Shown here: positions 1 to 6,833 of the stretch, in pieces
How positions within the stretch are numbered: position 1 is the stretch's first letter
Layout of the letters: each line of letters starts with the position of its first letter
Assembly (NCBI GenBank): GCA_003519485.1
Contig: DOWQ01000610.1
Location: 1-20,931 of the forward strand
Origin: Streptomyces sp.
Lineage (GTDB): Bacteria; Actinomycetota; Actinomycetes; Streptomycetales; Streptomycetaceae
DNA: 20,931 nucleotides
Direction of reading: 5' to 3'
Notes under the pieces: model-generated
What the model was told of the DNA's origin: nothing
What the model saw: the letters and a program-made list of their open reading frames with translations, nothing else
Databases searched by the model: none
Made by a program: the position numbers and the translations under genes

Positions 1-953
1 CCGCGCCTGAGTCCGCGCCCGTACGGCGCCGACGGACCGGCACGCCGCGTCGAGGACGTCCATGCTGCCGGTGAGCGCTCCGGTGTGCGACCGGGCGGCC
101 GCGCTGCCCGCCTCGCTGGCCCCCACGGCCAGTACCACCAGGGGCTTTCCGGCGGCGCGCAGGTCCCGCGCCGCGGCGAGGAAGCCGTCCGGGTCCCGTA
201 CCCCCTCGACGTAGACGATCACGGCCCTGGTCGCCTCGTCGGTGACCAGTCCGGCGAGCAACTCCTCGGTGCCGACGTCCTCCTGAGCGCCCACGGAGGC
301 GAATCGGGAGACCCCGGAGCCGTGCCGGGCCAGCAGTCCGACCAGCTCCGAGCCCACCTGACCGCTCTGGGTGACCACCGCCACCGGCCCCGCGGTGAAC
401 CGGCCCCAGGCCAGAAACAGTTGCTCGGAGGTGTCCACGATGCCGAGCGACCCCGGCCCGACGAGCCGGGCGCCGGCGGCGGTGACACGGTCGGCCAGCT
501 CCGCTGCCGGCGGGGGCCGGCCGGGTACCCGGTGCAGTCCGTCGGTGATCACGAGCACGGACGGGTTCCGGCCTCGAGGGCGTCGATGACGGCTCGTTCC
601 ACGCCGGGCGCGGGCACCACCACGGCCGTGAGATCCACCGGACCGGCCAACTCGCGGACGCTGCGTACGGTGCGCACGCCGCACACCTCGGCGCCGGAAC
701 GGTTCACCAGGTGCACCTCGCGCCGCGCGCGTCCGGCCAGCGCGCCGGAGGCGAGCCAGTGCCCCCACTTCGCCGGGTTGTCGCTCGCCCCGACGACGGC
801 CACCGACCGGGGCGACCACAGGGACCGGAGCCCGTCCGTGGGGAAACCGGATGCGGGGGCAGCATCTGCGGTTGCGACATCCGCGGGGGCACCGGCCGGG
901 AGTGGCCGGCGGGCGGTGTGTCCTTGGACGGCCACGGCGTCAGGGGCGGCCAT
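1..953 (-). pseudogene. NDP-forming acyl-CoA synthetase-like gene, frameshifted, truncated by window edge
   Basis: Homologous in layout to the CoA-binding and ligase domains of NDP-forming acetyl/acyl-CoA synthetases, which interconvert acyl-CoA and acid plus nucleotide triphosphate. The ATG at 953 follows a GGAG 8 bases upstream and overlaps the end of the acyl-CoA dehydrogenase gene by 14 bases, so the two genes are translationally coupled. The first frame holds a Rossmann CoA-binding domain (SPRSVAVVGASDNPAKWG, residues about 47-64). It runs into a stop at 549-551, just after VIDALEAGTR. Shifting frame near 555-566 restores a long family-like protein that stays open to base 1: VLVITDGLHRVPG, then VAVVTQSGQVGSELVG and the family motif ARSHTGALTGSMD. 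A single missing base would explain this. Either the gene is broken, or this is an assembly error; a programmed shift is less likely. The rest of the gene lies beyond the left edge. Substrate unknown; the neighbour suggests an organic-acid CoA ester. Confidence 0.8.
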
Positions 954-2106
954 CGAAGCTCCGCGAGATGATCAGGCGCTGGATGTCGGAGGTGCCTTCC
1001 TCGATCTCTTCGAGTTTCGCGTCGCGCATCCACTTCTCGACGAGGAACTCCCGCGAGTAGCCCCAGCCACCGAGCGTCTGCACCGCGCCCCAGGTGGCGA
1101 ACATGGCCGTCTCGGAGGCGACCAGCTTGGCCATCGCCGACTCCCGGGCGGACGGCAGCCCCGCGTCGATCCGCTTCGCCGCCCGCCACGTCATCAGCCG
1201 CGCCGATTCCACCCGGGTGGCCATGTCCGCGAGCCGGAACGCCACCGCCTGGTGCTCGATGACCGGTTTGCCGAACTGCTTGCGCTGCCGCGCGTACTCC
1301 GTGGCGTACTCGGTGGCGGCGCGGGCCACGCCGGTGGCCGCGGCGGCCAGGATGGTGCGCGAGCGGTCGAAGGTGTGCATCAGCCCCCCGAACCCGGCCC
1401 CCTCCTCGCCGAGCCGGTCGCGCGCGTCGACCTCCACCTCGTCCAGTACGACCTCGGCGTTGATCAGGGCGCGCTGCCCCATCTTCTTCCAGGGCTCGGA
1501 CACCTTGAGGCCGGGCGTGTCCCGGTGCACCACGAAGGCCGTGATGCCGCGGGAGCGCAGCTTCGGGTCGACCGTCGCGAAGACGATGTAGTACTCCGAG
1601 GCGCCCGCGTTGGAGATCCATGCCTTGCGCCCCGACAGGACGTAGCGGTCACCCTTGCGGACGGCGCGGGTGGCCAGGCTCGCCGCGTCGGACCCGGCGT
1701 CGGGCTCGGTGACCGTGAGTGAGGTCATCGGCGGGCGGGCCGCGGTGAGCGGGGTGAGGTAGCGGACGCGCTGCTCCTCGGTCCCCAGCTCGAGCACCGG
1801 GTGGCCGTAGAAGCCGTTGGCGGTCAGCAGATTGCCGATGGCCAGGTCGCCGGTGCACAGCTCCTCCTGTACGAGGCACTGGGTGAACACGTCGGTGAAG
1901 CCACCGCCGCCGTAGGCCTCGGGGAGCATGAAGGAGGTGAGCCCGACCTCGGCGGCGGAGTACCAGATGTCCCAGGGGACTTCGGTGTCGGCCTCGTCGA
2001 CGGCGCGGGCGATGGGCCGGATCCGCTGCTCGGCGAAGGTCCGGCACAGGCCCAGGATGTCTTTCTGTTCGGTGGTGAGCTCGATCAACTCGGTCGGTAG
2101 ACGCAC
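940..2106 (-). CDS. Acyl-CoA dehydrogenase
   Basis: FAD-dependent alpha,beta-dehydrogenation of an acyl-CoA thioester in the cytoplasm, passing electrons to electron-transfer flavoprotein. The 388-residue length is standard for the family. Visible landmarks are the N-terminal helical domain, the central beta domain with the FAD/substrate signature SLTVTEPDAGSDAASL and WISNAG, and the C-terminal helical domain with RKQFGKPVIEHQ, QTLGGWGYSRE and EEGTSDIQRLIISR. The Glu before GTSDIQ occupies the usual catalytic-base position. I prefer GTG at 2106 because GAGGAG lies 7 bases upstream; an in-frame GTG at 2145 has no such site. The gene starts an operon with the overlapping acyl-CoA synthetase-like gene, downstream of a TetR gene in the same orientation, with a palindromic operator at its promoter. 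The substrate cannot be read from sequence; a branched-chain or cyclic acid is possible. Confidence 0.95.
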   Translation of the reverse strand: MRLPTELIELTTEQKDILGLCRTFAEQRIRPIARAVDEADTEVPWDIWYSAAEVGLTSFMLPEAYGGGGFTDVFTQCLVQEELCTGDLAIGNLLTANGFYGHPVLELGTEEQRVRYLTPLTAARPPMTSLTVTEPDAGSDAASLATRAVRKGDRYVLSGRKAWISNAGASEYYIVFATVDPKLRSRGITAFVVHRDTPGLKVSEPWKKMGQRALINAEVVLDEVEVDARDRLGEEGAGFGGLMHTFDRSRTILAAAATGVARAATEYATEYARQRKQFGKPVIEHQAVAFRLADMATRVESARLMTWRAAKRIDAGLPSARESAMAKLVASETAMFATWGAVQTLGGWGYSREFLVEKWMRDAKLEEIEEGTSDIQRLIISRSFDGRP

Positions 2107-2166
2107 TGGTGACTCCTCGTCAGCGGAAGAGGTGGTCCAAAGCACCCCGGGAGGCGCTCCGCTCCG

Positions 2167-2195
2167 AGCGTATAAATAACTGATTGGCCAGTCAA
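2167..2195 (-). promoter_or_regulatory. Promoter of the acyl-CoA dehydrogenase operon
   Basis: On the minus strand TTGACT (2190-2195) and TACGCT (2167-2172) are separated by 17 bases, a good match to the vegetative sigma factor pattern (TTGAC / TANNNT) in an unusually AT-rich stretch. Transcription would begin about 55 bases before the preferred GTG at 2106. The -35 box and half of the spacer lie inside the palindrome at 2181-2194, as expected for a promoter closed by a bound repressor. Confidence 0.6.
2181..2194. promoter_or_regulatory. Palindromic operator, probable TetR-family binding site
   Basis: TGATTGGCCAGTCA is a 14-base inverted repeat with one mismatched pair (half-sites TGATTGG and TGACTGG). 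Length, symmetry and AT-rich flanks are typical of TetR-family operators. It overlaps the -35 box of the dehydrogenase operon and lies 41 bases past the end of the tetR-type gene, so that protein is the obvious candidate ligand. The assignment of protein to site is inference. Confidence 0.6.
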
Positions 2196-2235
2196 TAATG
2201 CGGCCGACCGGAAACCCGGCTCGGCGCAGGCCGGC

Positions 2236-2832
2236 TCACAGCGGCAGGACGACCCGGTCGATGAACGACTGGCAGAGCGTGCGCATCCGGGCCAGGCTCA
2301 TGTTCTGCGAGCCGGCCAGCACTTGCAGCGCGAGGCCGTCGAGCACACCGACGAGTAGGTTGGCGACCTCGACCGCGTCGGCGTCGCCGATCGTCCCGGC
2401 CGCCTGGCCGTCCCGGACGATGCCGGCGATCAGCCTGCGCCACTCGCCGTAGGCCCGGTCGTTGAGCTCCTGCAGGTCGGGCTCGTGGATGGCCTCGACC
2501 CACAGCTCCGCCCACACGTGCCAGGACTCGACGGTCTCCTCGTCCCCGGGCAGATAGGCGTCGACGAGGGCGCGCAGCTTGGTGACCGCGTCGTCCTCCG
2601 ACTCCAGGATCGCCGTGCGGCGCGCGAACGAGTGGGCGACATTCTGCTCGAAAGCCGCATGGGAAAGGTCGCGCTTGTTGGTGAAGTAGTAGTGCACGAT
2701 CCCCGAGGAGAGGCCCGCCTCCTGGGCCACGTCGGCGATCCGCAGCCCCCGGAAGCCCTTGCCGGCGATGACTTTGCACGCCGCACGGAGGATCTGCGCG
2801 CTCCGCTCCGCTTCGACATTGGGCCGGGCCAT
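2236..2832 (-). CDS. TetR/AcrR-family transcriptional regulator
   Basis: A 198-residue one-component repressor of usual TetR length. The N-terminal DNA-binding domain is clear: ILRAACKVIAGKGFRGLRIADVAQEAGLSSGIVHYYFTNKRDL, with the helix-turn-helix at about residues 30-52 and the family-typical HYYF. The remaining helices form the ligand-binding and dimer domain (DDAVTKLRALVDAYLPGDE, ESWHVWAELWVEAI), resembling TetR proteins such as BetI with C-terminal domains of the TetR_C_6 type. The ATG at 2832 has AGGGAG 8 bases upstream; an earlier in-frame start at 2871 lacks this. The gene precedes the acyl-CoA dehydrogenase operon in the same direction with a 129-base gap that holds a promoter and palindrome, so the likely role is repression of acyl-CoA metabolism genes, relieved by an acyl-CoA or related ligand. 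Confidence 0.92.
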   Translation of the reverse strand: MARPNVEAERSAQILRAACKVIAGKGFRGLRIADVAQEAGLSSGIVHYYFTNKRDLSHAAFEQNVAHSFARRTAILESEDDAVTKLRALVDAYLPGDEETVESWHVWAELWVEAIHEPDLQELNDRAYGEWRRLIAGIVRDGQAAGTIGDADAVEVANLLVGVLDGLALQVLAGSQNMSLARMRTLCQSFIDRVVLPL

Positions 2833-2918
2833 TGCGATGCTCCCTCTGCTGGCGGGCGGTCCGCCGACCACCAGCGGCCACTGTATCGGAGCTGATTCAC
2901 CCGTCGGTCAAGTGCTCA

Positions 2919-2934
2919 CGGGCTCCGGAGCCCG
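2919..2934. repeat. 16-base perfect palindrome in the tetR upstream region
   Basis: CGGGCTCCGGAGCCCG is fully self-complementary. It lies in the 270-base gap between the TetR gene (start 2832) and the end of the upstream minus-strand gene (3103). It could fold into a short hairpin with a CCGG loop and act as a terminator for the upstream gene, or be an operator. No T tract follows. Otherwise I see no gene in this gap. Confidence 0.35.
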
Positions 2935-3102
2935 CCCCCTGCCGGCCGGCTCGCGCAGCCGCTGACGCCCCTGCCCCTGGGCGGCGCTGCGGCAGCTCCT
3001 CGGCATGCTGCCTCTGCCAGTGCTCATGGAGCGAGTCGAGGCCCGACCCCGTGAACGCCGGACCGGACCGGCCCCGGAGGTCGGAGAGCGGACAGGGCCG
3101 GC

Positions 3103-3570
3103 TCAGCGAACCAGCGGCGAAGCACAGGACACGAACGCCTCGATGGCCTGCTTCGCCCGGCGGTCCCGGGCATCCCGGTCCGCGCTGTCCTGTGCGTTCG
3201 ATACATCCCACGTGCACTGATAGGCCCGCTTGGCCGCAAGGACGACGTCTCCGTCATCGGTGAGCAGCCTGACCCGGTAGAGCGCTTGCCGCGCCACCGT
3301 CCGGAGACGGTGCGCCTCGTCCCGCGCCCGGAGGAACGCCTCTCCGTCCGGGGCCTCCTGCTTGCGGTACCAGCGGTCGGCCTGGCCGTGGCGGTAGTCC
3401 TCCGCTGCTGCGGCGAACGCGCTGTACGTGGCCATGCGCTCCTGCCGGAGTGCCTCGGACCGCGCGAACAGTTCGCTGCGCTGGGCCACGAGGCGCTGGA
3501 AGGTGTGCGTCAGCACGGAACCCAGCAGCGTTCCGGCAACGGCCACGACACTCGTCCAGATGACTTCCAC
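3103..3570 (-). CDS. Small membrane-anchored protein of unknown function
   Basis: A 155-residue protein starting at GTG 3570 (VEVIWTSVVAVAGTLLGSVL). A single N-terminal transmembrane segment covers about residues 3-20. It is followed by a charged, helix-rich cytoplasmic part (RSELFARSEALRQERMATYSAFAAAAEDYRHGQADRWYRK, then RARDEAHRLRTVARQALYRVRLL) that may form coiled coil. I recognise the general style of a conserved streptomycete hypothetical family but can assign no function. No strong ribosome-binding site precedes the start. An in-frame extension to 3660 (185 residues) is possible but would begin with a Pro/Arg-rich stretch that looks non-coding. The 5' end overlaps the decayed tail of the protease reading frame (3510-4127). 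Confidence 0.65.
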   Translation of the reverse strand: MEVIWTSVVAVAGTLLGSVLTHTFQRLVAQRSELFARSEALRQERMATYSAFAAAAEDYRHGQADRWYRKQEAPDGEAFLRARDEAHRLRTVARQALYRVRLLTDDGDVVLAAKRAYQCTWDVSNAQDSADRDARDRRAKQAIEAFVSCASPLVR

Positions 3571-4127
3571 GGCACCAGTCGACCACAGAAGGGGACCGGT
3601 GCACCGGCAGTCCCGGAATGGCCTGCCTCGCTCGATCGGGTATCCCGGCCGTCCCCACAACTCCCGATCCCACCGTCCCCGCAGCGCCGGGCGGACTCGG
3701 CGTCGGTGAGCACGTCATGGTTGGTCAGGAGCAGGCTCGGTGAGACCAGGAAGCCGGTGCCGAAGGGCAGCTCGCGGCCGTTCTCGTGTGCCGGGATCCG
3801 GCCCACGGTGCTCGCCGCGCGGGCACCGCGCGGCAGGAAGCTCCACGCCTGCAGCTCCTTGTAGGCCCCGAGGATGCGCTCGTACGCGGCCGGCATGGCC
3901 AGCGGCTCCTCGTGCACCACGTCCACCACGAGCGAGGCGGACACCGCGTGCCGGTCGAGCAGCCGCGAGGCACGTGCGGCGATCGCCTCCCGCGAATCCG
4001 GGAAGGCGACCCCTGCCTGCTGCTGCCGCTCGGCCGCGTGCCGCTCGCCGCTCGTCTCGTCGTACCGCCCGGCGGCCGCAGCGGCCTGGCGCTCCCGCTC
4101 CGCGGCCGCTCTGTCTCTCACACTCAT
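3510..4127 (-). pseudogene. Truncated trypsin-like serine protease remnant
   Basis: The ATG at 4127 has AGGGA about 10 bases upstream. The first 148 residues resemble the N-terminal part of streptomycete trypsin-like peptidase proteins: a charged, Ala-rich leader, then an accessory helical region (AYERILGAYKELQAWSFLPRGARAASTVGRI), then the first strands of a chymotrypsin fold (ELPFGTGFLVSPSLLLTNHDVLTDAESAR). The usual motif is LLTNHHVL, whose second His aligns with the catalytic His of TAAHC. Here residue 138 is Asp. After about base 3684 the frame continues as low-complexity, non-homologous sequence into the neighbouring gene. Nothing corresponding to the catalytic Asp or the GNSGGP serine motif follows, so the protein cannot be an active protease. 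A 3' deletion fusing the gene start to the next locus is the simplest reading. Confidence 0.65.
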
Positions 4128-4881
4128 GTCAGTCCGAATCCCTGTCCTGGGTGACGTTTGTTCCGCGCGGACTGCCGCCTGATCTCGGCGAGGCGGGGTT
4201 GCTCACTTTTCGAACGTGACGAGGACCGGCTCGTCGAACGCGAAGGTCGCGGCTGCGGTCAGCGGGCATGAGAACGGTTGCTCTCCATGGTGATCTCCGT
4301 CGGTTCCGGCTGGTGGCGCGCTCTCGCATGCTGGCAGAGCGGACCCCCTGCCGGCTGCTCGACACTGCGGCATATTTCCGATGGGCATGCCGAGTGGCGG
4401 CGAGCGGGTCGCTGTGCACTGCCGGTGCGTACGACGTCCGTACGGGCGTCGGCCCGGGAGCGCCCCGCCCGCGCCGGGCGGACGTTCGCCTGCACGGGTG
4501 CGTCTGTACCGGCAAGCGCGGGTAGTCCGCTCCGGCCGCCCTTCGGTGTGATGGCGTGCCCCGGCGCCCGGTCACCGCGCAGGGACAGCCGGCCGCCGGG
4601 CAGGTACTTCAGTGCCGAGTGCGAGTGCGAGTGCGACCGTCCCTGACCTGATCTGATCTGACCTGCCCCGGCCTGACCCGGCCCGACCGGCGCCGCACCG
4701 CCATGGACCGGTCGGCAGGGAACGGCGGTGGCACCTCCGGCGGAGCCGGAGGTGCCACCGCCGTTCGGGAAGCGGGTGCCGGCCGATGACCGGCACCCCC
4801 CGTGTCACCATGCCTGTCAGGACCTCACGTGCCGGGCGACCTGCGCTCGGCCGGGACGGTCATCGGGGTGCGGTGTACGGG
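4128..4881. other. Intergenic region of about 750 bases, no confident gene
   Basis: No frame here has both a ribosome-binding site and a recognisable protein. On the minus strand, a short stretch ending at a stop at 4203-4205 would encode PLTAAATFAFDEPVLVTFEK and could be the tail of a lost gene that once preceded the protease remnant. This is weak. Bases 4616-4690 contain short direct repeats (GAGTGC three times, then CTGATCTGATCTGACCTG-like units). The strong hairpin at 4721-4765 is listed separately. Confidence 0.5.
4721..4765 (-). terminator. Perfect 21-bp stem hairpin downstream of the SH3-like gene
   Basis: Bases 4721-4741 and 4745-4765 are exactly complementary, leaving a GGA loop at 4742-4744. 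There is no T tract, as is common for streptomycete terminators. It lies 117 bases beyond the stop codon of the minus-strand SH3-like gene and is the natural transcript end for it. It could also block readthrough from the other side. Confidence 0.7.
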
Positions 4882-5370
4882 TCAGCAGAAGTGGGGGGCC
4901 GGACCGATGTTCTTGATGTAGCGGGCGGCGGCCCAGGCCCACTTGCCGTCGGCCAGCCGGTACCAGCGGGGGTTGCCGTCGACGACGTCCTTGCTGTTGA
5001 CCTTGCACTTGATGTACACGATCTGCCCGGGCTTCAGGGAATCGACGACCTTGGACTTACGCGTGGGGCGTGCCCGGACATTGAGGTCGATCTTGGAGAT
5101 GACCTTGCCCTTGTAGAGCTTCCGGGCGTCCGCAGGGGTGTTCTGCTCGGCCTCTGTCTCGGCCGGCATGGTCTCCATGTCGGCCGGCATGGCCTCGGAC
5201 GGCGCCGGCAGCGTGTGCGGGTACGCCGGCATGGTGTGGGTGTGTGCCGGCACGGTCTCGGACTGGGACGAGGGGCCGGTGGTCGCGAGCGCCGGACCGG
5301 CGGCGGTCAGAGCGGCGAGGACGCCGACCGCTGCGCAGAGGGTGAACTTCCTGTGTGTCGACTGCTGCAT
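4882..5370 (-). CDS. Secreted SH3-like domain protein with Pro-Ala heptad repeats
   Basis: A 162-residue protein exported by a Sec signal peptide (residues about 1-29, HRKFTLCAAVGVLAALTAAGPALA). Residues 38-72 form five tandem 7-residue repeats of pattern [E/H]-[T/A]-[V/M/L]-P-A-x-x. The C-terminal part, about residues 82-162, is a bacterial SH3-like domain (LNVRARPTRKSKVVDSLKPGQIVYIKC, then WYRLADGKWAWAAARYIKNIG), a fold often used to bind peptidoglycan or wall-linked peptides. Two mature-protein Cys residues (122 and the last residue, 162) could form a disulfide. The ATG at 5370 has AGGAG 9 bases upstream. The gene stands alone, with its own promoter and a strong hairpin after it. No catalytic domain is present, so a wall-binding or signalling role is inferred only. 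Confidence 0.88.
   Translation of the reverse strand: MQQSTHRKFTLCAAVGVLAALTAAGPALATTGPSSQSETVPAHTHTMPAYPHTLPAPSEAMPADMETMPAETEAEQNTPADARKLYKGKVISKIDLNVRARPTRKSKVVDSLKPGQIVYIKCKVNSKDVVDGNPRWYRLADGKWAWAAARYIKNIGPAPHFC
5155..5259 (-). repeat. Five 21-bp coding repeats (heptapeptide array)
   Basis: Five 21-base units, each with a GCCGGCA-like core on the plus strand, encode ETVPAHT, HTMPAYP, HTLPAPS, EAMPADM and ETMPAET. The units are diverged at the DNA level but keep phase and the central (V/M/L)-P-A. They link the signal peptide to the SH3-like domain. The copy number may vary between strains. Confidence 0.8.
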
Positions 5371-5518
5371 GGTGCGAATCTCCTGCGGGATGGCTGACCC
5401 GGGGCCTGCGTGCGCGGGCGTCGGAACTGGACGCACGTCTCTTGGGGAGAAGGCCCGGAAGGGTCGGTGATGGATAGGTAACGCCTCAGAATGAAGCGGA
5501 CCTTTAGGTTCAAACTGG

Positions 5519-5547
5519 ATGCTAAGCCCGGTACGAAGAGTGCGCAA
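5519..5547 (-). promoter_or_regulatory. Candidate promoter of the SH3-like gene
   Basis: Minus-strand TTGCGC (5542-5547) and TAGCAT (5519-5524) are 17 bases apart, in a local AT-rich patch. This would give a leader of about 140 bases. The -35 is imperfect and no start-site data exist. Confidence 0.45.
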
Positions 5548-5746
5548 TTCATGACATTTAGTGACTGGGAAAGGTGACGATTCCGTGACCGGCCGAGGCG
5601 GGTTGAGCCGAGGTGAACACGGGTCGACCGGGGCGGCGGCCTGGTTCTGCGTCCTGGCGTGGGAGTCCGTCGGCGGGGTGCGCTCCTCGGCGTCGCAGTG
5701 CCGTAACCCGTCCCTGGACCGGGTTGGGGGCCTGCCGCGTAGTGCG

Positions 5747-5789
5747 CCGACAACCCCACGGCGCCCGGGGAGCGTCGTGGGGTTGTCGG
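5747..5789. terminator. Strong hairpin in the gap 5371-6121
   Basis: CCGACAACCCCACG (5747-5760) pairs perfectly with 5776-5789. Four further pairs (one G-U) extend inward, to an 18-bp stem with a 7-base loop at 5765-5771. On the minus strand it could end the transcript of the small gene whose stop is at 6122, although that is over 330 bases away. The rest of the 5371-6121 gap holds the SH3-gene promoter, the hexanucleotide tract and no supported gene. Confidence 0.5.
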
Positions 5790-5985
5790 GCACGGCTTGC
5801 AGTTGTTGTCCGCGGGCCCCGGCGAGCATCCTCCGAAGGGCCTATCCGACTGGTGCTCCGTTCGCCGCGGTCCGGCTCGCCGCCGGTGGCGCGGGTATCC
5901 CGGGCGGCCGCGCCCCCGAGGGGACCGCCGGCCCGTCCGGTGGGGCCGGTGGAGGCGGAAGCCGAACGCCGGGGAGGTCCTCGGC

Positions 5986-6027
5986 GTGACCGTGACCGTG
6001 ACCGTGACCGGGGCCGGGGCCGGGGCC
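5986..6027. repeat. Hexanucleotide tandem repeat (GTGACC)4(GGGGCC)3
   Basis: Four exact GTGACC units (5986-6009) run directly into three exact GGGGCC units (6010-6027). On the minus strand they would read as Gly-His and Gly-Pro dipeptides, but no convincing gene covers them. Such tracts expand and contract by slippage. Confidence 0.85.
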
Positions 6028-6121
6028 GGTGCGGGCTGAGGGCAAGCTCGGCGGCAGCCGTTCCGGAGGATGAGTCCTCGACCGCACGTTGAGTGTTCCC
6101 GCCGCCCGGTCGTCTGTTCCG

Positions 6122-6331
6122 TCAGCCGACGGCTTTCTGTTGGATGAGGTGCTTGTCGAGGGCGCGTATACAGCCGGGGCAGTAATGCTCACTCGACGGC
6201 AAGGACCCGCCGGGATCGGGGGTCAGGCTGCTCCCGCACAGGGCGGTGTGACCGCCCGGGGCGTCCAGTACGTGCCAGCGGACCGAGGCGGACTTGCCGT
6301 CGGTCTGCCGTTCGGCGTGCATGTGGTGCAT
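6122..6331 (-). CDS. Small cysteine/histidine-containing protein, possible metal binder
   Basis: A 69-residue protein of unknown function. The ATG at 6331 has GGGAGG 7 bases upstream, a strong start signal that sets the N-terminus as MHHMHAERQTDG. Landmarks are VRWHVLDAPGGHTALCG (Cys32) and SSEHYCPGCIRALDKH (Cys51, Cys54). The spacing C-x18-C-x2-C with nearby His residues suggests a small zinc-binding fold; this is inference. There are no signal peptide or membrane segments. Similar short proteins are common in streptomycetes. It is a single gene with large non-coding gaps on both sides. Confidence 0.75.
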   Translation of the reverse strand: MHHMHAERQTDGKSASVRWHVLDAPGGHTALCGSSLTPDPGGSLPSSEHYCPGCIRALDKHLIQQKAVG

Positions 6332-6431
6332 CGGTGGGCCTCCCAGATTCAGGGCCGGAATGTCTCCCCCTGTCCCCCGGGTGAGCGGAGCCCCGTGTGC
6401 CGGTCGGCATCCCCACGAGTCGGCCGTGGCC

Positions 6432-6456
6432 GGCGGAGATCCGCCGGATCCGCGGA
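6432..6456. repeat. Cluster of overlapping short inverted repeats
   Basis: GGCGGAGATCCGCC (6432-6445) is an exact dyad. It is followed at once by CGGATCCG and GCGGAATCCGC-type dyads, all built from GCGGA/TCCGC half-sites. The cluster could be alternative hairpins or a multi-site protein target upstream of the small gene at 6122-6331. No identification is possible. Confidence 0.4.
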
Positions 6457-6774
6457 ATCCGCAGCACCCGGGCGAGCTCCGCCGAGAGGCAGCGTCAGCA
6501 CGCGATGCCGGCGAGTCGCCTCTCCCGAACTCGCCTGCCCCGGGCCGCCGGGGTCTTGCGAGTGCTCCCCTCGGCGGCACGCGGTGCGGGTCGCCGAGGC
6601 GTTGCTGTCCGGTACCCGTCCCGGGCCGGGTCATGCAGTCCCGTGGTCGGCCTCGGGTGAGCGCGGGTCCGCGGCCCGCGGTGCGGCAGCCGGTGACGGG
6701 AGCGTCCGTACGGCAGTGACATGGGCGTCAGGTGGGGCTTCGCGCGGTGGGCGGTGTGCGCGGCACCCCTTCGC

Positions 6775-6789
6775 GCGGGCCTGGCCCGC
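6775..6789 (-). terminator. Short GC-rich hairpin after the AlkB-family gene
   Basis: GCGGGCCTGGCCCGC is a 15-base inverted repeat located 44 bases past the stop codon of the AlkB gene. It is short, but the position fits a terminator. Confidence 0.35.
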
Positions 6790-6833
6790 CCGGCCCGGCA
6801 CCCCGGCTGTGGCGCCGAGCAGGGGCGTACGGC

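Larger units (their letters stand above)
6332..6833. other. Intergenic region of about 500 bases, no supported gene
   Basis: Every open frame here looks like low-complexity Arg/Pro/Ala translation without a start signal or family resemblance. It contains a cluster of short dyads (6432-6456) and a GC-rich hairpin (6775-6789), listed separately. It presumably carries the promoter of the small gene at 6122-6331, but I see no clear -35/-10 pair. Confidence 0.5.

Noticed and set aside
85..1722. 545-residue plus-strand open frame
   Set aside because: It lies opposite the acyl-CoA dehydrogenase and synthetase-like genes, reads as Arg/Gly/Pro-rich sequence and has no family features; a shadow of high-GC codon bias.
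2892..2909. TGATT...GGTCA spacing near the tetR start, resembling the operator at 2181-2194
   Set aside because: Only the outer TGA/TCA bases are symmetric, so it is too weak to call as a second operator.
5842..6192. Minus-strand frame with Gly-His and Gly-Pro dipeptide repeats
   Set aside because: The repeats follow from the hexanucleotide tract; the frame overlaps the better supported gene at 6122-6331 and has no start signal.
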